Assembly (NCBI RefSeq): GCF_021554725.1
Contig: NZ_JAIZDP010000002.1
Location: forward strand, 349,869 to 413,868
Direction: 5' to 3'
From: Sinomonas notoginsengisoli
GTDB taxonomy: Bacteria; Actinomycetota; Actinomycetes; Actinomycetales; Micrococcaceae
DNA: 64,000 bases
The position numbers were made by a program, and so were the translations under genes. Position 1 is the first letter of the stretch. Every line of letters starts with the position of its first letter. Below are positions 46,893 through 56,212 of the stretch, one piece after another. The notes beneath the pieces were generated by a model. The model had not been told where the DNA came from. It searched no databases and saw nothing but the letters and a program-made list of their open reading frames with translations.

Positions 46893-48272
46893 GTGTCCAC
46901 GTCCCACGTCGATTCGGCACCGTCATTCCGTGACTCGGACGCCGGACGTACACCGCCCCAGGACATCGTCGCCGAGCAGTCAGTGCTCGGGGGCATGATG
47001 CTCTCGAAGGACGCCATCGCGGACGTGGTGGAGGTGCTGCGGGGTGTGGACTTCTACCGTCCCGCGCACGAGGCGATCTATGAGGCGATCATCGATCTCT
47101 ACGGCAAGGGCGAGCCCGCGGATGCCGTGACAGTCTCGGACGAGCTGACCAAACGCGGCGAGATCAATCGGGTAGGCGGCCCGGCCTACCTCCATGAGCT
47201 GATCCAGTCCGTCCCGACGGCCGCGAACGCCGGATACTACGCTGAGATCGTGGCGGAGCGCGCCGTCCTGCGCCGTCTCGTCAGCGCAGGGACCAAGATC
47301 GTCCAGCTTGGCTACGGGCAGGACGGTGAGGTCGAGGACCTCGTCAACCAGGCCCAAGCCGAGGTCTACGCCGTTGCCGAGCGCCGGGCGGCGGAAGACT
47401 ACATTCCGCTTTCGCAGGTCATGGAGGGCGCGATGGACGAGATCGAGGCCGCAGGCCACCGCGGTGGCGGCCTCACCGGTGTCCCCACCGGCTTCTACGA
47501 GCTCGATGAGCTCACCCATGGCCTGCATCCGGGGCAGATGATCGTCATCGCGGCGCGACCTGCGGTCGGCAAGTCCACGTTCGCCCTGGACTTCGCTCGC
47601 TCGGCCGCCATCAAGCACAAGATGGCCACCGTCTTCTTCTCCCTCGAAATGGGCCGCAACGAGATCGCGATGCGCCTCATGAGCGCGGAGGCCTCCATTC
47701 AGCTGCAGGACCTCCGCCGCGGGACGCTGCGGGACGACCAGTGGTCCAAGATCGCCTCGGTGCTGGGCCCGCTCAACGAGTCGCCGCTGTTCATCGATGA
47801 CTCGCCCAACATGTCGCTCATGGAGATCCGCGCCAAGTGCCGACGCCTCAAACAGCAGCACGACCTCAAGCTCGTGGTCCTCGACTACCTCCAGCTCATG
47901 ACCTCGGGCAAGAAGGTGGAGAGCCGCCAGCAGGAGGTGTCCGAGTTCTCCCGCGCCCTCAAGCTCCTCGCCAAGGAGCTCAACGTCCCCGTCGTCGCCC
48001 TCTCCCAGCTCAACCGTGGCTCCGAGCAGCGCCAGGACAAGCGGCCCATGATTTCCGATTTGCGAGAAAGCGGTTCCATCGAGCAGGACGCGGACATGGT
48101 GGTACTTCTCCACCGCGAGGACGTCTACAACAAGGAGTCCCCGCGCGCGGGAGAGGCGGACATCCTCGTGGCCAAGCACCGCAACGGCCCCACCAAGGAC
48201 ATCGTCGTGGCATTCCAGGGCCACTACTCGCGCTTCGCGAACATGGCAGCGGACGTGGGCGGCGAAGGCTGA
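46893..48272 (+). CDS. dnaB: replicative DNA helicase DnaB
   Basis: 459 residues from GTG 46893, which has GAGGTG seven bases upstream; longer frames from 46785 would start within the regulatory region. The N-terminal domain begins TPPQDIVAEQSVLGGM. The RecA-like ATPase has Walker A ARPAVGKST, VVLDYLQLM, SQLNRGSEQR and SIEQDADMVVLLHRED. It unwinds DNA at the fork as a hexamer. No intein interrupts the Walker A or other hot spots. Confidence 0.97.
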   Translation: MSTSHVDSAPSFRDSDAGRTPPQDIVAEQSVLGGMMLSKDAIADVVEVLRGVDFYRPAHEAIYEAIIDLYGKGEPADAVTVSDELTKRGEINRVGGPAYLHELIQSVPTAANAGYYAEIVAERAVLRRLVSAGTKIVQLGYGQDGEVEDLVNQAQAEVYAVAERRAAEDYIPLSQVMEGAMDEIEAAGHRGGGLTGVPTGFYELDELTHGLHPGQMIVIAARPAVGKSTFALDFARSAAIKHKMATVFFSLEMGRNEIAMRLMSAEASIQLQDLRRGTLRDDQWSKIASVLGPLNESPLFIDDSPNMSLMEIRAKCRRLKQQHDLKLVVLDYLQLMTSGKKVESRQQEVSEFSRALKLLAKELNVPVVALSQLNRGSEQRQDKRPMISDLRESGSIEQDADMVVLLHREDVYNKESPRAGEADILVAKHRNGPTKDIVVAFQGHYSRFANMAADVGGEG

Positions 48273-48509
48273 CATCCGGGAGGAGCCGCCTGCAGCACAC
48301 CTTGCTGCGTCCAGGCTCCGGACACGAACCGTCGGGAGCAGCTGGACCTAAGGGCCGCCGCCGCTGCCAGTGACGGCCCAGCGTGTCTGTCTTCGGCAAG
48401 AACCCAAGCTAGCCCACCTCCACGTTGAGCCCGACCATCGAGCGCTCATGCCGCGCCGGGACGGCGAATCCGCCCCCAGGTCTCCCTGAATAGTGCGCGG
48501 GACGGACTC
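48273..48509. other. intergenic gap after dnaB
   Basis: No gene, hairpin or promoter that I can support. Confidence 0.3.
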
Positions 48510-49056
48510 TTGACAGATATTACGAGCAACGGCGAGGGCGTCGCGGAGGCCGTGGCCGGTGCTGACGCCGTTGTTGTCTACCTTGGGGACTGCCTACTCG
48601 CGTCATCCGATCGATGTGTACTCGGCAGGCGCCCGACACATCGTCGAGGGGCTGCGGGCCGGTGGCCGTGGGCGCCGGCTCGTCGTCGTCAGTTCGGGTC
48701 TGACCTACCCGCCGCCGCACACCAACTGGTTTGCCGACCATGTGCTGTTCCCGTTCCTGCGCCAGGTGGTCGGACGCACCCTGTACGCCGACATGCGGCG
48801 GATGGAGGAGTACCTGCGTCGCTGCGATGACATCGACTGGACGATCATGCGGCCGGGGCGTCTCTACGACGCAGCGGACGGTTCTGCCTACCGGGTCGAT
48901 CCCGATGCCCCAACTCAGGGTTACACCAGCCGGGCGGACCTCGCCGCGGCGATGCTGGCGGAGCTCGACACCAACGAGCACGTCCACGCGGCCGTCTCGC
49001 CCACCACGGACCGACGCGCGAGCTCTCCCATCCCCAGCGCCGAGGCGGGCCGTTGA
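48510..49056 (+). pseudogene. truncated, frameshifted NAD(P)H-binding (NmrA-like) protein
   Basis: The first frame reads VAEAVAGADAVVVYLG, the end of the second Rossmann strand. The sequence then continues in another frame as LGTAYSRHPIDVYSAGARHIVEGL...LVVVSSGLTYPPPH and DIDWTIMRPGRLYD, typical of atypical short-chain NAD(P)-binding proteins. The frame change falls in about 48568-48590. The N-terminal GATGxxG dinucleotide loop is absent upstream. It is therefore broken at two points and very likely inactive, unless the sequence has an error. Confidence 0.75.
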
Positions 49057-49255
49057 GCCAGGAGGTCATCGACGCTCTTCGGGTGCTGCGAACGAGCTCC
49101 GCGTCCTCTACCGCCGCGGTGACCACCGGGTCAAAGGTCTCATCGACGCCCTGCCCGACGACCGTCGACGAGACATCACGCGCTTTCTCCAGGAGGTCGC
49201 TGACGCCGTTGCCATTGAAGGTCAGGCGCTCACCGACCGGAAGGTAGCCCGATGA
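49053..49255 (+). pseudogene. frameshifted small hypothetical gene
   Basis: TTG 49053 overlaps the previous stop and opens SQEVIDALRVL. One base seems to be missing near 49083, after which another frame gives NELRVLYRRGDHRVKGLIDA and DITRFLQEVADAVAIEG to the stop at 49255. Together they read as one protein of about 67 residues. Family not recognised. With its neighbour it forms a decayed (or poorly sequenced) two-gene tract. Confidence 0.55.
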
Positions 49256-49518
49256 CCGCAGCCGCGCCTGGTCGATGCTCCGGAACAGGGGCCGCACTTC
49301 GCCGAAGTGTGTGGCAGACCACGGAGTGGCGTGGCCTCCGATACGTTGCAGTGAGGTTTCGAAGGTGATCCTCAGAGACATACGTTGTCTAGCGTGAAAC
49401 GGTTTTGGATGGTCGACCGAGAGCGGCGCATAAAGACTGTGCAATAGTCACCGCACAGACAGAGGTTCTCACTCCACCATTAATCCGGCATTTGAAAACC
49501 TCGATGGAAGTGAGCCCG

Positions 49519-50955
49519 ATGGCTTCCCAACCTGAACTCCACAAAACCCTCAAGCCCCGCCACCTCTCGATGATCGCCATCGCGGGCGTCATCGGGGCGG
49601 GCCTCTTCGTCGGCTCCGGCGCCGCGATCCACCAAGCTGGCCCCGGCATCCTCGTCGCCTATGCGGCGGCAGGTGTCGTCGTGATTCTCGTGATGCGCAT
49701 GCTCGGCGAAATGGCCGCTGCGAATCCCGAGACCGGCTCGTTCTCCGCCTATGCGGACAAGGCCCTCGGGCGCTGGTCTGGCTTCAGCATTGGCTGGCTG
49801 TACGCGTGGTTCTGGATCATCGTCCTCGGCATCGAGGCCACCGCGGGCGCTGCGATCATGCACCGCTGGCTCCCCGGCGTCGACCAGTGGATCTGGGCCC
49901 TCGTGCTCATGGTCGCCCTCACGCTCACCAACGTGTGGAGCGTGAAGTCCTACGGCGAGTTCGAGTTCTGGTTCGCCTCGGTCAAGGTCACCGCGATCGT
50001 CCTCTTCCTCATCGCCGGCATCGCCGCGATCCTTGGCCTCATCCCCGGCCTCCCCGCGCCCGGCACCACCAACCTGCTCGGCCACGGTGGCTTCATGCCC
50101 AACGGCAGCGGTGCTGTGCTCGCTGGCATTCTCGTCGTCGTTTTCTCGTTCTTCGGCGCGGAGATCGCCACGATTGCGGCCGGCGAGTCCGCGGACCCGG
50201 TCACCGCGGTCCGCAAAGCGGTCAACTCGACCGTGTGGCGCATTCTCGTCTTCTACATCGGCTCCATGGCCATCGTCGTGACCCTGCTTCCGTGGGACGA
50301 CGCCTCCGTGGCGAAGAGCCCGTACGTGGCCGTGATCGAGCGCTTCGGCATCCCCGGCGCTGGCATCATTATGGACATCGTCGTGCTGACATCCGTCCTC
50401 TCGTGCCTCAACTCCGGTCTGTACACGGCGAGTCGCATGATCTTCTCGCTCTCGACCCGCGGGGACGCGCCGAAGTCCTGGGGCCGCATTTCGGGACGCG
50501 GGGTCCCGGTCCGATCGGTGCTCGTCTCGACCGTGGTCGGGTTCGTCACGGTGGGGCTGAACTACCTGTGGCCCGACACGGTCTTCCTGTTCCTCGTCAA
50601 CACCTCCGGAGCGATCGCGCTGTTCGTGTGGCTCGTCATCTCGGCCTCGCAGTTGATCCTGCGCCGCCGCGCCGATGCCGCCAGCACCAAGCTCGAGATC
50701 CGCATGTGGCTCTTCCCGTACCTCACGTGGGCGTCCATCATCGCGATCGTCGCGCTGCTCGTAGGCATGCTCTTCTTCGACGACACGCGGGACGAGCTGT
50801 TCCTCTCCGTGGGTCTCGCGGCCGTGGTCGTTGTGGTCGGCGTGCTCAGGTACCGCCGCCAGCGCGGCCCCGTCGGCCCGCACGTCCACAGCGCGGCCGA
50901 GCACAGGGCCGAGGTCCTCGAAGTCGAGGCCGAGGCCCATGGCCACGGCGCCTGA
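49519..50955 (+). CDS. APC family amino acid permease (GabP/CycA-like)
   Basis: About 478 residues with 12 helices. The start region LHKTLKPRHLSMIAIAGVIGAGLFVGSGAAIHQAGP is the amino-acid-transporter signature, and FSFFGAEIATIAAGES is the conserved helix-6 region. Resembles GABA/D-serine-type permeases; substrate uncertain. ATG 49519 has GGAAGTGAG upstream; ATG 49504 is an alternative. The C-terminal tail is His/Glu-rich. Confidence 0.9.
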   Translation: MASQPELHKTLKPRHLSMIAIAGVIGAGLFVGSGAAIHQAGPGILVAYAAAGVVVILVMRMLGEMAAANPETGSFSAYADKALGRWSGFSIGWLYAWFWIIVLGIEATAGAAIMHRWLPGVDQWIWALVLMVALTLTNVWSVKSYGEFEFWFASVKVTAIVLFLIAGIAAILGLIPGLPAPGTTNLLGHGGFMPNGSGAVLAGILVVVFSFFGAEIATIAAGESADPVTAVRKAVNSTVWRILVFYIGSMAIVVTLLPWDDASVAKSPYVAVIERFGIPGAGIIMDIVVLTSVLSCLNSGLYTASRMIFSLSTRGDAPKSWGRISGRGVPVRSVLVSTVVGFVTVGLNYLWPDTVFLFLVNTSGAIALFVWLVISASQLILRRRADAASTKLEIRMWLFPYLTWASIIAIVALLVGMLFFDDTRDELFLSVGLAAVVVVVGVLRYRRQRGPVGPHVHSAAEHRAEVLEVEAEAHGHGA

Positions 50956-51079
50956 GCACCGCAGAGCTCCCCAGGGGCAGCCTCGCCGCTGACTGGGAGC
51001 GGCATGCGACAGTGCGCGGCTGGCTCGAGCGGGCCGGCCGCGCGCCGTCGTGCGTCCGGCCGCCGCTCGCCGGCTGCGC

Positions 51080-51883
51080 TCAGGCGACGCCGCTGAAGAA
51101 GACCGCCGTGACGAGCCCGGAGAAGGGCTGCCCGCCGAACCGCGCGTCGAGCATGCGGGCCACGTCCTGGGCGATCTTCGCAGGATCCCCGTAGGACTCG
51201 GCCAGCTCGTTGGCCAGTGGGGTTGCTTGGCAATGCGCTAGTGCGATGTGCTGCGCTGACGCCGGGGCGCTGTGGTGTACGACGTCGCGGACCGTCACGT
51301 CCGTGAACCCCGCGGCCTCGAGCTCGCCGCGGATCACCGTGTGGTCCGTGTACCCGAACGGCGCACGCCGCAGGAACTGGGGCGCCCGTCCCGGGAAAAG
51401 CTCCTCAAGTACCTGCTCGACCACGAGCGCGGCCTCGTTGCCCTCGATGGGGCCCCACACTGCTGCGCACAAACGCCCGCCGGGCCGGAGCACCCGATGG
51501 GCCTCCGCGTAGGCGCGCGGCCGGTCGGGGAAGAACATGATGCCGAACTCGCTCATCAGCGCGTCGAACGCGTCATCCTCGAACGGCAGGTCCTGCGCGT
51601 TCGCCTGGACCCAGCGCACCGCCTCGGAACCCGGCAGGGAGGCCGCGGCCTGAGTGAGCATGGCCGGGTTCAGGTCGGTGGCCGTGATGGTGGCACCAGG
51701 CAGGACGCGGTGCAGCGCGCGCGTGAGGACGCCGGTCCCCGCGGCCGTTTCGAGCACGCTGGCAGGGCCCGAGGACGCTACCTCTGCCGCGAGATCCTCC
51801 GCGAAGTCGAGGAACATCATGGGCACGAGGACCCTCTCATACAGCTCTGGGATGGAGCCGGTGAAGGCAGCGTCGGCGGGCAT
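51080..51883 (-). CDS. class I SAM-dependent methyltransferase
   Basis: 267 residues. SAM-binding motif I is VLETAAGTGVLTRALH, followed by TATDLNPAML and the FDALMSEFGIMFFPDRPRAYAEAHRVLRPGG block of the UbiE/Methyltransf_11 group. Acceptor unknown. The ATG at 51883 is preferred over one 69 bases earlier that runs into the palindrome region. It shares its orientation with the glycosyltransferase and TetR genes upstream and may belong to that unit. Confidence 0.9.
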   Translation of the reverse strand: MPADAAFTGSIPELYERVLVPMMFLDFAEDLAAEVASSGPASVLETAAGTGVLTRALHRVLPGATITATDLNPAMLTQAAASLPGSEAVRWVQANAQDLPFEDDAFDALMSEFGIMFFPDRPRAYAEAHRVLRPGGRLCAAVWGPIEGNEAALVVEQVLEELFPGRAPQFLRRAPFGYTDHTVIRGELEAAGFTDVTVRDVVHHSAPASAQHIALAHCQATPLANELAESYGDPAKIAQDVARMLDARFGGQPFSGLVTAVFFSGVA

Positions 51884-51926
51884 GGGATCAGTATGGCGCC
51901 CCGGCAGGGCTGCCGCTAGGCGTCGG

Positions 51927-51992
51927 AAAGTGCACAACTCGCCCCCATTCACGCGCTCCTGGTGTCCTTTGAGCCCGCGAGTCGTGCACTTT
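51927..51992. repeat. long intergenic palindrome 3 (TGCACAACTC type)
   Basis: AAAGTGCACAACTCGC (51927-51942) pairs with 51977-51992 at 15 of 16 positions over a 34-nt loop. The arm shares TGCACAACTC and the overall 66-bp span with the element at 20177. Lies between the glycosyltransferase stop and the methyltransferase start. Confidence 0.75.
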
Positions 51993-52000
51993 GAGACAGC

Positions 52001-53290
52001 TCAGGGCCGGTCCGCGGCCTCGTGGCCGGTTGAAGCCTGCGAATTGGGTTGATCTGCCTGCAGCGTCGGCACCGGCACCAGCCTTTCGACGGCGTCGGCC
52101 GCTGCAGCAGCCCCTCCCGCAGCGCGGTACCCCGCGGCGACCCGCCGAGCGCCGTCGGCCATCGCTGCGGCGCGGCGGACGGCGTCCCGGAGCCGTTCCG
52201 GTGTGAGCCTGGCCTTCCCGAGCCGCACGCCGGCGCGGGCGTGGGCCACGCGTGCGGCGACCTCGAGCTGGTCGCGCCCCCACGGCACGACAACGGCGGG
52301 CACCCCCGCGTTGAGTGCCTTCTGGGTGGCGCCCATGCCGCCGTGCGTCACCACGGCGGCGGCATGGGCGAGGACCGCGGAGTGCGGCACGAACCGCTCG
52401 ACGCGGACATTGGCCGGCAGCGGGCCGAGGTCGGCGACTCCGGCCGGCATCGTGACCACCACGCGATAGGGTTCCCCGGCCAGCCCTGCCACGGCGGCCC
52501 GGGCGAGCGCCTCATCGGCTTGGTACTCCGAGGACGTGGTGACGAGCACGAACGGATCCCCCGGTTCCTCGACCCACGCGGGCACCTCGGCCGGTGGCTC
52601 CCAGGAGAGGGCCCCGACGAGCCGGACGTTGTCGCCCCAGTCGGGGCGTGGATACTCGAACGGCTCCGCGGTGGCGACGAGCAGCAGCGGAGTGCCCAGG
52701 AAGAACGCATCGGTGGTCGGCGCGGCCTCGAGGCCATGCTGGGAGCGCACTTCGTTGATTGATGGCAGGAAGGCCTTCTCGATCGCCCCGATCGTGAGTC
52801 GCCGGACCACGGCGTCGCGCACCCTCCCAAGTGGCCCCGCCATAGGCAGGAGGCCGGGACCGAATGGTGGCACGCCGCGCGAGCCCATTGGTGGCGTGTA
52901 GGGGCAGACGGACGCCCAGGGTCCTCCGTGCGCGGTCGCTGCACACGTGGCTCCCCACGCGTTGAAGTCGACGATGGCCAGGTCGGGTTCGATGTCCTCG
53001 AGCGCCGCTGCCATGTCGGGCCCGTCGAGGGCGCCGCGGCGGACGAACACGTCGACGCTGGCCGCGAGCGCCTTGATCGGCCCCTTTACGGTGAAGTCGT
53101 GGTGCGTGATGGCCTCGATCCTGGGGTCGATGGGCTCCGCCGCGAGCCCCAGGCCGCGCAGGATGCCGACCTGGGAGGCAAGCGTGCGCACATGCACCTG
53201 ATGGCCTCGGCGCGCGAGCTCGAGCAGGACGGGCGTCATGGGGAAGAGATGGCCCATGGCGGGGGAGGTGTAGGCAAGGATGGTGGACAT
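52001..53290 (-). CDS. GT-B glycosyltransferase, macrolide-glycosyltransferase/UGT type
   Basis: 429 residues. The N-terminus STILAYTSPAMGHLFPMTPVLLELARRGH and C-terminal VRVERFVPHSAVLAHAAAVVTHGGMGATQKALNAGVP, the nucleotide-sugar-binding block, define the MGT family (GT1). Such enzymes glycosylate antibiotics or other small hydrophobic acceptors. The ATG overlaps the TetR stop (TAATG), so the two are translationally coupled; the regulator probably responds to the acceptor compound. Confidence 0.92.
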   Translation of the reverse strand: MSTILAYTSPAMGHLFPMTPVLLELARRGHQVHVRTLASQVGILRGLGLAAEPIDPRIEAITHHDFTVKGPIKALAASVDVFVRRGALDGPDMAAALEDIEPDLAIVDFNAWGATCAATAHGGPWASVCPYTPPMGSRGVPPFGPGLLPMAGPLGRVRDAVVRRLTIGAIEKAFLPSINEVRSQHGLEAAPTTDAFFLGTPLLLVATAEPFEYPRPDWGDNVRLVGALSWEPPAEVPAWVEEPGDPFVLVTTSSEYQADEALARAAVAGLAGEPYRVVVTMPAGVADLGPLPANVRVERFVPHSAVLAHAAAVVTHGGMGATQKALNAGVPAVVVPWGRDQLEVAARVAHARAGVRLGKARLTPERLRDAVRRAAAMADGARRVAAGYRAAGGAAAAADAVERLVPVPTLQADQPNSQASTGHEAADRP

Positions 53291-53856
53291 TACGGCCTCC
53301 GCGTGAGGGGCTCGAGGAGCTCGATGACCGAGCGGGTGTACGCCTCGCGGCCCAGCCGGGCGTCGTGCCGGAGGAGCTTGTAGACGTAGACGTCGCACAC
53401 GGCGACGAATTGGGCCAGCCGGCGCTCGCGTTCGGCGCCGCCCAGCCCTTTGAGATAGGGCGCGAACACGCGCTCGCACCACGCACGGTGGTAGTCGCGG
53501 CCGCGGCGGGCAGCCTCAGCGATCAGCTCGGAGTTGGGTTCCTCCGCGAGTACCCGCAGTGAGAGTGTGGCGTCCCGCTCGTAGTGCTCGGCGAGATTTG
53601 CGACTGCCCCGGCGAGATCGCCCACGGGGGCAGCGTCCCGAAGGGTGTTCACGCTGGAGCTGGCGAGTGTCCCTGCGCCCGCGAGGACGCCGTCCCAGTC
53701 GCCGAAGTGGCGCAGCACGGTCTGGACCGTCACTCCGGCGCACTCGGCCACCGCGGCGAGCGTGAGCTGGCTCAGCGGCCGCTCGATGAAGAGCGCGAGC
53801 GCGGATTCGGCGATCTTCCGGGCCGTGGCCGCGGTGGCCTCGGCTCGCTTCGTCAT
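53290..53856 (-). CDS. TetR family transcriptional regulator
   Basis: 188 residues from ATG 53856 (MTKRAEATAATARKIAESAL). HTH in LTLAAVAECAGVTVQTVLRHFG. A GTG at 53898 would add 14 residues but would lie within the repeated operator. No good ribosome site is seen for either start. First gene of a regulator-glycosyltransferase pair, probably autoregulated. Confidence 0.88.
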   Translation of the reverse strand: MTKRAEATAATARKIAESALALFIERPLSQLTLAAVAECAGVTVQTVLRHFGDWDGVLAGAGTLASSSVNTLRDAAPVGDLAGAVANLAEHYERDATLSLRVLAEEPNSELIAEAARRGRDYHRAWCERVFAPYLKGLGGAERERRLAQFVAVCDVYVYKLLRHDARLGREAYTRSVIELLEPLTRRP

Positions 53857-53885
53857 CACGTAAGGCCGCGTTTCAGCCTCATATT

Positions 53886-53905
53886 TCACGTTAATCACGT
53901 TAACG
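53886..53905. promoter_or_regulatory. operator candidate for the TetR-glycosyltransferase unit
   Basis: TCACGTTAA is repeated in tandem (53886-53894, 53895-53903) and leads into the palindrome CGTTAACG (53898-53905). It sits 30 bp upstream of the regulator start. Confidence 0.6.
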
Positions 53906-53929
53906 CTAAATATGTGCCGCGTCCAGCCC

Positions 53930-54523
53930 TCAGTGCTCGATCTTGAATCCGGCCTCGAGGAGCGCCAGGGCCTCGTCCATCATGGCCGGGAGGTCGCTCT
54001 TGCCGTCGTCGGCCAGCCACTGTTCGAGCACGGCGGTCAGGGCGCCCATGAGCGCTCCGGCTGCGACCCTCAGCCGGGGGTCGTCCTCGTCGATTCCGAG
54101 CCTCCGCGCTATGGCGCCCCCGAACGTGTGGCCGATCTCGTGGTTGGCAGCCAGGATCCGATTCCGCAGGGCGGGCGTCGTGAACGCGAGCCTCATCCGC
54201 TCGAGGAGCAGCTCCCGGTCCCGGTCGTAGAACGAGGCGAACCCGACCCGCACCGCTGCCCGGAACGCTCCCACCACCCCGACCTCGGGCGGAACCTTCT
54301 CGATCTCCGCGATGAGCGTCGGGTCGTACTCGTCCTCGAGGACCACGTCCTCTTTGGTCGGGTAGTACCGGAAGAACGTGCTCGGGGAGACCTCGGCCTT
54401 GGCCGCGATCTGCTCGACAGTCGTGGCGTCGTACCCTTGCTCGACGAAGAGACGCAGCGCCACATCCTGGATGAGGCGCCGTGTCTTGGCCTTCTTGCGT
54501 TCGCGCAGACCGGGTTCTGTCAT
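53930..54523 (-). CDS. TetR family transcriptional regulator
   Basis: 197 residues: a basic start (RERKKAKTRRLIQDVALRLF), HTH ATTVEQIAAKAEVSPSTFFRYYPTKEDVV, then a helical ligand domain. The start overlaps the efflux-pump stop by four bases, fixing it at 54523. It is probably the repressor of the pump operon and binds the palindrome at 56127. Confidence 0.92.
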   Translation of the reverse strand: MTEPGLRERKKAKTRRLIQDVALRLFVEQGYDATTVEQIAAKAEVSPSTFFRYYPTKEDVVLEDEYDPTLIAEIEKVPPEVGVVGAFRAAVRVGFASFYDRDRELLLERMRLAFTTPALRNRILAANHEIGHTFGGAIARRLGIDEDDPRLRVAAGALMGALTAVLEQWLADDGKSDLPAMMDEALALLEAGFKIEH

Positions 54524-56022
54524 GAACTCATCTTGCCAGCCTTCGGCGGGGAGGGCGCTGGGGCGGGCGACGCCGTGTGCTCGCCCTGGTGCCGCGCCGG
54601 CAGGACCAGCGCCATCGCCACCGCGATGAGGATGGCCGCGGCGAGGCTCACGAGGCTCACGAGGTGCACGCCGTCGAGGTAGGCCGTCCCGGCCGCCACC
54701 TTGAGAGCGCTGCCCGCGGGCCCGGGCCCGAGCCGGGAGGCAACGGCCATGGCTCCGCCGAGCGAGTCGTGCGCGGCGTCGGCCGCGGCAGCCGGCAGGT
54801 GCGCGGTCGGTGCATCCATCCCCGCGCGGTATGCCGCGGTCAGGATGCTCCCCAGGATCGCGACGCCGAGCGCGCCGACGGTCTGCTTGACGGACAGGTT
54901 GACCGCCGTGCCCGTGCTCTGGATGCCGTCGGGCAGCGCATCGAGCATGGCCGTCATGGCTGGCGGCATCGCGATGCCGAAGCCGAACCCCGTGACCAGG
55001 AGCGCGCTGAGCAGCGGCCAGTAGTCGGAGGTCGGCGTGAGGAACAGCAGGATCACGAAGCCCACTGCCGAGATGGCGATCCCCGCGCTGACCATCACGC
55101 GCAGGCCGAGGGCAGGTGCGAGCCGGGTGCCCACCACGGAGCCCAGGACGAGCGCCACCATCATGGGCATGAGCTTGAGTCCGGTGACCAGCGCCGAGTC
55201 GCCAAGGAACGCCTGCATGTACAGCGGCAGGGCGAACAACAGGCCCATCATGACGAACGAGGTGAGGGCCGTGGTGACGGTGGGCCACACGAACATTGGG
55301 TTCTTGATGATGCGCCGGTCCATGAGCGGCGCTGCCGCGCGCCGCTCGACGAAGGCGAACGCGCCGAGCAGCGCCGCGCCGCCCACGAGCGGGGCGAGCA
55401 CGGACCACGAATCCCACCCGTCGACCGGCACTTGGGTGACGCCGTAGACGATCCCGGCGAGGCCCGCGATGGTCAGCAGCATGCCGGCGAGGTCGAAGCG
55501 CGAGCTTCCGGAGTCCTTCGAGTTCGGGATGAGCGTGAACCCGGCGATGAGGGCGACCGCCACGGTGGGCACGTTGATGAGCAGGGTGGAACCCCACCAG
55601 TAGTTGTCCAGAAGCCACCCGCCCACGAGGGGGCCGAGCGGCATGCCGACTCCCATGGCCGCGGTGAGCGCGGCGACGGCCTTGCCGCGCTCCTTCGGCG
55701 CGAAGACGGTCGGGATGATGGACATGGACAGCGGGAAGACGGCCCCGGCGCCGATGCCCATGACCGTCCGGGCCACGATGAGCTCGGCGGACGTGGTGGC
55801 GAAGGCGCCGATCGCGCTTGCCACGACGAATACTGCGAGGCCGGTGGTGAGCACGGTACGCCGTCCGATCCGGTCGCCGAGCATCCCGGCCGGGATGAGG
55901 AGCACGGCAGATGTGAGCGTGTAACCGTTGACGATCCACTGCAGTTCGGTGGTGCTGGCACCGAGGTCGCGGGAGATGTCGCTCAGGGCGACGTTGAGCA
56001 CCGTCGCATCGAGCCCGACCAC
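54520..56022 (-). CDS. DHA2 (EmrB/QacA) drug efflux MFS transporter; true N-terminus further upstream
   Basis: 500 residues from GTG 56022: VGLDATVLNVALSDISRDL, then ELQWIVNGYTL, GDRIGRRTVL and the helix-5 motif MGVGMPLGPLVGGWLLDN, all typical of 14-helix drug exporters. The reading frame clearly goes on upstream (RRWWILAALALSLLVV, the missing first helix) to about 56121, but no ATG, GTG or TTG exists before the in-frame stop at 56155. The most plausible true start is ATC at 56121, near the predicted transcription start; a sequencing error or small deletion is the alternative. Confidence 0.85.
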   Translation of the reverse strand: MVGLDATVLNVALSDISRDLGASTTELQWIVNGYTLTSAVLLIPAGMLGDRIGRRTVLTTGLAVFVVASAIGAFATTSAELIVARTVMGIGAGAVFPLSMSIIPTVFAPKERGKAVAALTAAMGVGMPLGPLVGGWLLDNYWWGSTLLINVPTVAVALIAGFTLIPNSKDSGSSRFDLAGMLLTIAGLAGIVYGVTQVPVDGWDSWSVLAPLVGGAALLGAFAFVERRAAAPLMDRRIIKNPMFVWPTVTTALTSFVMMGLLFALPLYMQAFLGDSALVTGLKLMPMMVALVLGSVVGTRLAPALGLRVMVSAGIAISAVGFVILLFLTPTSDYWPLLSALLVTGFGFGIAMPPAMTAMLDALPDGIQSTGTAVNLSVKQTVGALGVAILGSILTAAYRAGMDAPTAHLPAAAADAAHDSLGGAMAVASRLGPGPAGSALKVAAGTAYLDGVHLVSLVSLAAAILIAVAMALVLPARHQGEHTASPAPAPSPPKAGKMSS

Positions 56023-56126
56023 GAGGAGGGAGAGGGCAAGCGCAGCGAGGATCCACCACCGACGGGGCTGCGTGGCGGCCGCGAGGGGGGCCGCCGTCGA
56101 GGCATTCTTGAACGTTCCGATGAATA

Positions 56127-56158
56127 GATAGTAGCTATCAAAATCCTGTAACTGTCAA
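56127..56158 (-). promoter_or_regulatory. promoter and TetR operator of the efflux operon
   Basis: TTGACA (56153-56158) and TACTAT (56128-56133) on the minus strand, 19 bp apart. The -10 overlaps the inverted repeat GATAG-TAG-CTATC (56127-56139), an arrangement that lets a TetR protein block RNA polymerase. The MATE gene starts on the other strand 55 bp beyond. Confidence 0.6.
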
Positions 56159-56212
56159 GTGGTTGTGTCTCCCTGAATTCGAGTGTCGGAGGCACCGCCT
56201 ACAGTGGTTCGC

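Noticed and set aside
46893..48272. intein in dnaB
   Set aside because: Walker A and downstream motifs are continuous and the protein has normal length.
49405..49518. extended N-terminus of the amino-acid permease
   Set aside because: Polar, without a ribosome site; family homology starts at the LHKTLKPRHLSMI block after ATG 49519.
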